Below, in pieces: positions 57,885 to 64,000 of a DNA stretch of 64,000 nucleotides (position 1 is its first letter; every line of letters starts with the position of its first letter). A model generated the notes under the pieces. The model was not told the DNA's origin. It was given only the letters and a program-made list of their open reading frames with translations, and did no database searches. Source of the DNA: Axinella damicornis (lineage: Eukaryota > Porifera > Demospongiae > Axinellida > Axinellidae); assembly GCA_963931865.1 (NCBI GenBank), contig OZ007514.1, positions 10,549,508 through 10,613,507 of the forward strand, read 5' to 3'. A program made the position numbers and the translations under genes.

Positions 57885-59750
57885 GCTACTCGTCGACTAT
57901 ATTGTTGCATGGAAGACACATGCTGGGGTTGGTTTCGGTATGGGACCGAGACCTGGCCAGCGAGACTATTGTTACAGGAGCGCATAATTCAGCGCTTTGC
58001 GCGCTCCCACGCCGTTTTATGGTTTCTACAGCTAGTATATATATGAAAGGCCTATAGCTGGCTACATTGACTTGTTCAGAGTGTATTATACGAAATCTAT
58101 CCCTGGGTGCACCGTACTTGTCCGGTGTCGGGGTTCAGCTACTGCGTATACTGCAAGGTAAAGTACAGTAAATGCACGGAAAATATATATCTACATAGGT
58201 AGCTTCTTTTTCATTTTAACTACGGTAGCTACACAGACCAGTGTGGAAGGTTACAAAATGGCTGGCGGGTCAACTGAAATATTCGCCTCCAACAAGAATA
58301 CGGATCGCCGCGAAACGCAGCGAAGAGTTATATAATACTTAGGGTAGATTATAGGGCCAGGGCAGGCTATTGTACATGTTCTTTCTGCAGTCTTTCCTGC
58401 CAGGCTATCCAGTCAGGGTTTGGGATCTTCACTGGCATAGTTACTGAACGTTATCAACAGCTGAATACTCATTAAATGTGCTACATGTCTAGGTGATGAC
58501 AATCGCGTACGCAGCAATTAATTTATATCTACCTCCCCTTTATTTGCAAATTATGTATATAGTGAAGCATGCAGTGGAAGTATGCCACTTTTGGACTAGC
58601 AGTGAGACAACATCGATATCTCCGGAGACTGATATGCATATAGCCGTATAACATAATTATATGGTGTACAAGTAGTTTCACTTCCTATACTCCCTACTTG
58701 TGTCCGAGGCCAGCCTCAATGCAGCTTTCTGTGTAGAGCCAAACAGCCTAGCCTGCCTCATTGTGTTTGTTAGCGTGACCCACAGCAGTTTACTACAGCA
58801 GATAAGTGCATCCAGCTGCACATTGCATTAAGCATATGCCTTTTGCAAGCAGATGATTCCTTCAGTGGTGCACGTGAAGATGTGAGAATAACCACAGGAA
58901 AAAAACTACCTGTAAGTATGAGACAAGAACGGTACCGTCATCGTCATAGTTGCTCCGTGATTGCACCATCAGCTCACCCGTTCAAGTCCATAGTGAGACT
59001 ACTTCCTGCATAGACCACACCTATGGGCACACCTCTACACTGGAGAATTGCAGAGAAGGCCGAATTCATATGAATGCTCAACTCCACGGACTCAAACAGG
59101 TGGGCAGACGGTGTTGACACGGACGCTTATGGTGGCTGCCCAGTCCCACATCTACAGGCAGTTTTACCTGGGAATGGTGTATTAAGATAATCAGGACCTG
59201 CTGGGTCTCAGGTTGCCTAAAAGGTATAGTAAACAGTCTTAGCAGGGTAATCACTGCAGTTAAAACAACAAAGTGTCTCTACTGTGTCACTGGTGTGCAT
59301 ATAGTAGTAGTAGTAGCAGTATATACCATTATGCAACTGACCTTATCCACTCATGGAATCACCTGCTGACTTTAAAGGCAGGTATTATCATATAGCTACA
59401 ATGACCTGACAGATGTTCCAGGATGGTCACAGAATCACCTGCTGCCATCAAAGGCATTATAATAACATTAATGCATGTATAGCTACAATGACCTGACAGA
59501 TCAGTGTTCCAGGATGGTCACAGAATCACTGTTGCCATCAAAGGCATATAGAAATGCAGGTGCAGTGACCTGACAGATATTCCACGAAGTTACAACTGCC
59601 TCCTACTACTACAGCTTGTCTGCAACCATAACAAGCTTGTCTGCAACCATAACAAGGACAGTACAGTTTAGACAATGCAATGCTTTTATCATCAACTTTA
59701 TTTCACCTACTATAATCACCTATAGCTACTGGCAGTTACATCATGATGCC

Positions 59751-59751
<1 letters not shown>

Positions 59752-59791
<40 letters not shown>
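59752..59791. repeat. Poly(C) tract, 40 nt
   Basis: The longest G/C homopolymer of the window. Confidence 0.95.
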
Positions 59792-59904
59792 TTGTATTTC
59801 TAAATGGGAGACTCCACTGCTAACAGCCGTGACTGACTTTTGCATTACCAGAAGCGTATAAAATAACTGGACTGGCACCCAAGCTTCAGATGGCATCTCA
59901 GCCA

Positions 59905-60114
59905 GACACTTGGAGAGGTCATAGCTAGCTACAAATTGCTGAAGCCAAGAGCGAGGAGAAGTGCCCCTTCAGTGTTCGAATGGTGGGCATGCGGAATTCT
60001 CTTCCGAAAGAAGTGGTAGAAGCACCAATGTTAACACTGCACGCATTTAAGGCAAGGCAGGACAGGGCTTGGATGAATCGCGATAAAATATACAACTACA
60101 GAGCCAAGATCTAG
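59905..60114 (+). pseudogene. Non-LTR retrotransposon C-terminal remnant
   Basis: 59962-60114 is open to a stop and reads PFSVRMVGMRNSLPKEVVEA, then LHAFKARQDRAW, the conserved end of non-LTR reverse transcriptase ORFs (RxxxxWNSLPxxVV...FKxxLDxxW type). Upstream, in other frames, RGHS and YKLLKPRARRSA are visible, so the 5' side is frameshifted. Confidence 0.75.
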
Positions 60115-60152
60115 TGGCACTTGAAATAGACGTGGTTTTACAGTGTAGAAGT

Positions 60153-60858
60153 ACCGTATTTATGCTAATAAAACGGTACATCTAATCTAGCGGTGGAAAT
60201 TCAATTCCTGGAATTTCCACTAATCCAATTAAGGGGTAGCTCTGGACACTAATTATTTTTGTAGATTCCAATGTACCGATACCAGGAAATGTTCTTATCC
60301 AAACAACCTGAGTTCCAAGTTCATAGTCAGTCTGATTTGGTCCAAATGCACCACATGGCTTGTCAGTTGGTGCCTATTTCCTGGAATACAGCAGTCCTTG
60401 GTCACAAACGAGTTCCCTCGAAATTCAGCGTGGCGCCTTGGTTGATGATGCCCATTTCTTGGAATTACTATGGCATGGCAGTGAGTGTCCATTTCCTGGA
60501 ATAGTGTAGTCACAACAGTCACAAAAGCTGAATGCCAGCTGGCAGTGGCAGTTGATGTCCATGTTCCTGGAATAACAGTCACAAACGCTTGAAATGCAGT
60601 GCATTGCAATGGTGGCATGGCAGTGGACGCCCAGTTCCTGGAATAGTGCAGCTACAACAGTCACAAACACTCGAAATGCAGTTCGACGCCCATTTCCTGG
60701 AATAACAAACGATTTCTCTCCAAACGCAGCGCGACAATTTCTATCTATTACAACGGTCCATCCAGCGATACAAATTCATTTCCTGGAATTTCTATGATTC
60801 CAATCCTATGGTAATGGATTTGGAAATTTTTATACCGTTTTATTAGCATAAATACGGT
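60153..60858. mobile_element. 706-bp element with ACCGTATTTATGC ends and TTCCTGGAAT repeats
   Basis: ACCGTATTTATGCTAATAAA at the left and its complement at the right form terminal repeats of 26 nt. The interior is about ten spaced copies of CCATTTCCTGGAATnnC with CAGTCACAAACG(C/A) spacers of about 60-70 bp. No target duplication is clear. Confidence 0.82.
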
Positions 60859-60956
60859 GCTCTATATATATCCTTGCTGCGGCCACTGCACAGCTAACAG
60901 CTGAGTTGATGTTTGCTGCTGAAGCAGTTCTGGTTATGGCCATCATGCTCCGCCTA

Positions 60957-60994
60957 TATCCTCGTTCCCAGGCTCTCGCCTGGGAACGAGGCTA
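60957..60994. mobile_element. 38-bp TAGCCTCG minimal foldback
   Basis: CCTCGTTCCCAGGC, a 5-base loop, then GCCTGGGAACGAGG: only the two termini of the family remain. Confidence 0.8.
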
Positions 60995-62420
60995 GCTCTT
61001 GCCTACATAATGTAAAACAAAAATTGTATTTACTAGGAGCAGCTGCTACTACATACAGTGTTTACACAACAAGTGCGTGTTCTTGGGCTTCCTGTTATTC
61101 ACCTCTGATTGAAGATGATGGTAGTGGAAACCATATGGCAGTTGCACACTCTTATTGTTTATGAACTCTGTTCTATAAAGCACTTAATGTCTAACATAAT
61201 TATAGGTATGATATGTAAACAGTGAGTGTAACACCACAATGCTGTATGTAGCTACGTAGTATCAGTCTAGACATCGGTCTAGACATCGGTCTCGGACATG
61301 CTTACCAAAACAACCAATCTGTTAGCTATAACATCTTCAGAGTTGCAAGCAACTGACACGAGTACATTGATACTACTATAATGCGACGTTGACTGTAGTA
61401 CTAATGATGGAACGTGCTGGGAATTTGCTAAGGCCGCATAGGCGGTTGATAACTGGACTGGGACCGGACTGACAAAATTATCTGCTATATAGCTGCTCGC
61501 CGAAGCTAAGCTTACAGCTTTCTTAAAAAGAAGGCACAAGAAGACAAGAATTCAGCAACACAAATTTCATTGACGCAAAATCTTCGTTCACAAAATTTTT
61601 AATGATGATTAATATTTTGATGGAATGACTACGGCACAGTAGCTATCCAGGAGTTCCAAACCTGCTCTTTTTCATTCCTGGAACAGATGTTCCAGATCTC
61701 ATTCCTCAACTCATGCACACGCCACCACTGCAACACTGGCAGTTACACTTGGAACGTTTCACTGTGTGGCTGTTTTTTTAATCATTGTTTTCATCAGTGC
61801 TACCACCTGGGAATCTACTTAACGGTTTTTCTAGTAGCCTTACCCCAAGTATATATACTTCCTGGCAGCAGGAATTCTGCAGGCTTGATAACACACTGCA
61901 ACATCACATGGCCGTAGCAAGCGGCTCGGCCAGTCCGGATTTCGCCAGACCAGTTTTTCACTCAAGCAAGAAAAATAATGTTTCATTGTAGGCTTCCATC
62001 AGTGCTTTACGGCATGGCAGAGAAAGTCATCGAAGTGCAGTACTGACTTTTTCCATGCTTTTGCCAGTCCTGGTTTGACGAAACTCGACATTCAGGGGAC
62101 CAACACAAACGGAATGGTAGGACTAATGCATGCCGCCTCATGGATCAGAGTATCAAGTTTGAGTAATGGTGACAGTATACCAGCCATTTAAGCCAACCCA
62201 CATTTCCTTCCATGTTGAGAGTGAGGCAGTCGCGGAATTGAAAAACCAGAATAGTTAGATGTACAAAGGTGCTACAATCATAGTCACAGTGGTGACAAAA
62301 CTGGGGCTCCCTTATTTTGCAAATTTTGGGCATTTTAATGTTGTAGTGCATGTCCCTTCATATCATGTAGTCTAGCAAACTTCCCAGCCCATGCAAGCAT
62401 AACTGTGTACAAGTAGCTGA
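60995..62420. other. Spacer upstream of laccase 2, no gene recognised
   Basis: Contains short ORFs without recognised similarity. Part of 61740-62340 is a diverged copy of 40340-40920 (for example GCTGTTTTTTTAATCATTGT, TTTTCATCAGTGCTACC). Confidence 0.45.
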
Positions 62421-62720
62421 GCTCGCTTCGCTCAGCTACTTCCCCCTTGTTCGCCTACGTGTGTAATTCGGCACCAGGCAGCTCTCCGTCAGAGCTGCTG
62501 CTCCCCGATTGTGTCCCGGCTTCAGCTGCTGCTCGCCACTTGTGTCTGCTACTCCCGGATTGCGTCCGCTTCGGCTGTTGCTCCTCGATTAGTCTTGCGG
62601 GGCCAGACCCACGCGAGACTACTCCTCGATTGCGTCCGCTGCAAGTTCAACTGCTGCTCCGGCTTCACCTGCAGCTCCCCGATTGCGTCCGCTTTGACAG
62701 CTGCTCACCGATATTGCATC
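62421..62720. repeat. CTGCTGCTCCCCGATTGCGTCCGCTTC array
   Basis: About eight degenerate units of 27-35 bp, interrupted at about 62598-62622 by TAGTCTTGCGGGGCCAGACC..CGCGAGACTA, a small TAGYCTCG-type foldback. A two-unit relative is upstream of copy 3 at 34956. Confidence 0.75.
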
Positions 62721-63062
62721 CGTCAGAAGCTTCCAGTTAGCCCATGCCCAATGCATTCTTCGCGAGTTCGAGGTTCAGTGGTACGAAGGTCGCGCGTCAC
62801 TAGTCTAGTCCCACCCCACGAACTTCCCACTTCCGTTACAGACACACAAACACACGGTTAAAATCTTATACAGTTACATGCAATTCCAGTGATACTATTA
62901 TGCAATTGTCAAAGCAACAAATCCTTTTTTTCCTTTGATCCTTGGAACACACAATAAAACTTAGTCCATTATCTGATCAGTACACTATAACCGGTTGGTT
63001 TATGTTGTCAAAATTACACCTTTCAATAGGTTCTTTCCTGTTGGCGGACGCTTCTGTTTGAG

Positions 63063-64000
63063 ATGAGTCACAGGAACACTTGCAGCCTGATTCTGCTAGC
63101 CATCCTCACACAGGCTATTGTATCGTGGGGAGGGGTTGACATTTCCGGTCTCAATGTCGTAGTTGTCGATTGCGAATATGAAACCCCCAGCTGTCGCTGT
63201 CCTGCGAGTGCTGATGTGTGTGAATTTGAACTGGAAATCGAAGCTCGGATGACATTTACACGCTACAGAGTTGATGAAGAGATCAATGCACGAGGGGTAG
63301 CAGGCACTATTTACTACTTCAATGAGACTACTGGAGGTCTACTGCCACATCCCCTATCTGATCAGATATGTGCGGAAATTCCAATGGATGACCGAAGGTG
63401 CACACCCGCTGCTACTGTTGATGCAGCCACCTATCGCCCCTACCTTGCAATAAATGGACTGTTTCCTGGTCCCAATCTCATCATTTACGAAAACCAGACA
63501 CTGGATATACTTGTGGTGAATAGGCTGGAGCAGGAGACTATATCAATGCACTGGCATGGAATCCACCAGAATAACACCCCCTGGATGGATGGAGTAGAGC
63601 ACGTGACCCAGTGTGGCATTCTTCCTCAGACTTCATTCCGGTACATCTTCAAAGCAATACCAAGCGGCACATTCTGGTACCATTCTCACACAGGGACTCA
63701 GAGAACAGATGGAATGTTTGGGGGCCTTATTATTCTCGAAAGAGACCAGGAAGCCATCAGAGGAGAACTTGGGAACTTTCGTGATGAGCCTGAAAACCAC
63801 ACAATCACTATACTCGAATGGTTCCCACAAACCACACTCAATTTTTTCCCTGCTTTAGACTCTGGTAATCGATTCTTTCAAACTACACCCCCAGTACCAG
63901 GTGACCTTCCTTTTTTTGGTGATGTAGCCCCAGATGGTGCAGAAAATGGAAACTTGTATTTCTATTCGGGTCTCATCAATGGAAGGGGAAAACATCCCGA
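63063..64000 (+). CDS. Laccase-type multicopper oxidase 2 (3' partial)
   Basis: From the ATG at 63063 the frame is open for 312 codons to the window edge and is nearly identical to laccase 1. It has the same signal peptide with one change (MSHRNTCSLILLAILTQA), the same Cys-rich segment, and HWHG and WYHSHTG copper motifs. Differences include D to E in GVDHVTQ, L to I in HGLHQ and R to G in EAIRRELG. They are scattered substitutions without stops, which suggests a functional second gene. The copper motifs of the third cupredoxin domain lie outside the window. Confidence 0.9.
   Translation, partial: MSHRNTCSLILLAILTQAIVSWGGVDISGLNVVVVDCEYETPSCRCPASADVCEFELEIEARMTFTRYRVDEEINARGVAGTIYYFNETTGGLLPHPLSDQICAEIPMDDRRCTPAATVDAATYRPYLAINGLFPGPNLIIYENQTLDILVVNRLEQETISMHWHGIHQNNTPWMDGVEHVTQCGILPQTSFRYIFKAIPSGTFWYHSHTGTQRTDGMFGGLIILERDQEAIRGELGNFRDEPENHTITILEWFPQTTLNFFPALDSGNRFFQTTPPVPGDLPFFGDVAPDGAENGNLYFYSGLINGRGKHP

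Larger units (their letters stand above)
56687..59904. other. Spacer after copy 5, diverged copy of the 36.8-40.3 kb spacer
   Basis: Blocks matching 36.8-39.6 kb appear in the same order. Insertions differ: small foldbacks at 57334, 57427 and 57818, and a 40-base C run at 59752. No coding exon recognised. Confidence 0.55.

Noticed and set aside
1..64000. tRNA, rRNA or other structured RNA genes
   Set aside because: None was recognised by eye. The strong hairpins found are foldback repeats. A covariance-model scan was not possible here.

Overview
This is animal nuclear DNA: genes have many exons with GT-AG introns, there are poly(A) signals, and the window is dense with foldback transposons and minisatellites. 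The recognisable genes are an espin (ankyrin-repeat actin bundler), the tail of a Y-box protein, five VIT/VWA-domain genes of the VWA5A type, and two secreted laccase-type multicopper oxidases. Compact introns and tandem families including laccases suggest an early-branching marine invertebrate, perhaps a sponge. That is an inference; no species is claimed.

Layout. 1-3.4 kb: a 55-bp minisatellite, then the last three coding exons of a Y-box-like gene (+). 3.4-14.7 kb: the espin gene (+). A block of about 4.1 kb holding the Y-box 3' exons and espin exons 1-3 occurs twice (1328-5364 and 5565-about 9680) on either side of a gap of exactly 200 N, so this may be two haplotypes joined end to end. 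Only the second copy reads through to the espin C-terminus (13 exons, 648 aa). 14.7-16.5 kb: a 765-bp foldback transposon inserted in a relic of a VWA5A-like gene.

16.5-56.6 kb: five VWA5A-like genes, all on the minus strand and all with the same three-exon structure (1211 + 115 + about 1100 nt). Copies 1, 3 and 5 are intact. Copy 2 has a 43-bp frameshifting deletion and copy 4 a 1-base insertion. Copy order 1-2-3-laccase 1-4-5-laccase 2 suggests that a module of VWA genes plus laccase was itself duplicated. Laccase 1 is complete (41178-44773, four exons, 955 aa); laccase 2 (63063 onward) runs off the window.

The VWA5A paralogs share a perfect ATGACGTCAT site just upstream of each ATG and have a well conserved body, but the linker before the C-terminal domain differs strongly between copies. 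Different segments of the genes give different paralog groupings, which points to gene conversion. Between and inside the genes are several inverted-repeat transposon families whose insertion sites can be read by comparing duplicated copies: a TAGCCTCG family with 9-bp target duplications, a CAGTGGCGGATC family with 5-bp duplications, a TTAA-flanked insertion with an empty site and a probable footprint in sister copies, and very small CAAGAG palindromes. One 642-bp foldback carries the start of a RecQ-like helicase ORF.
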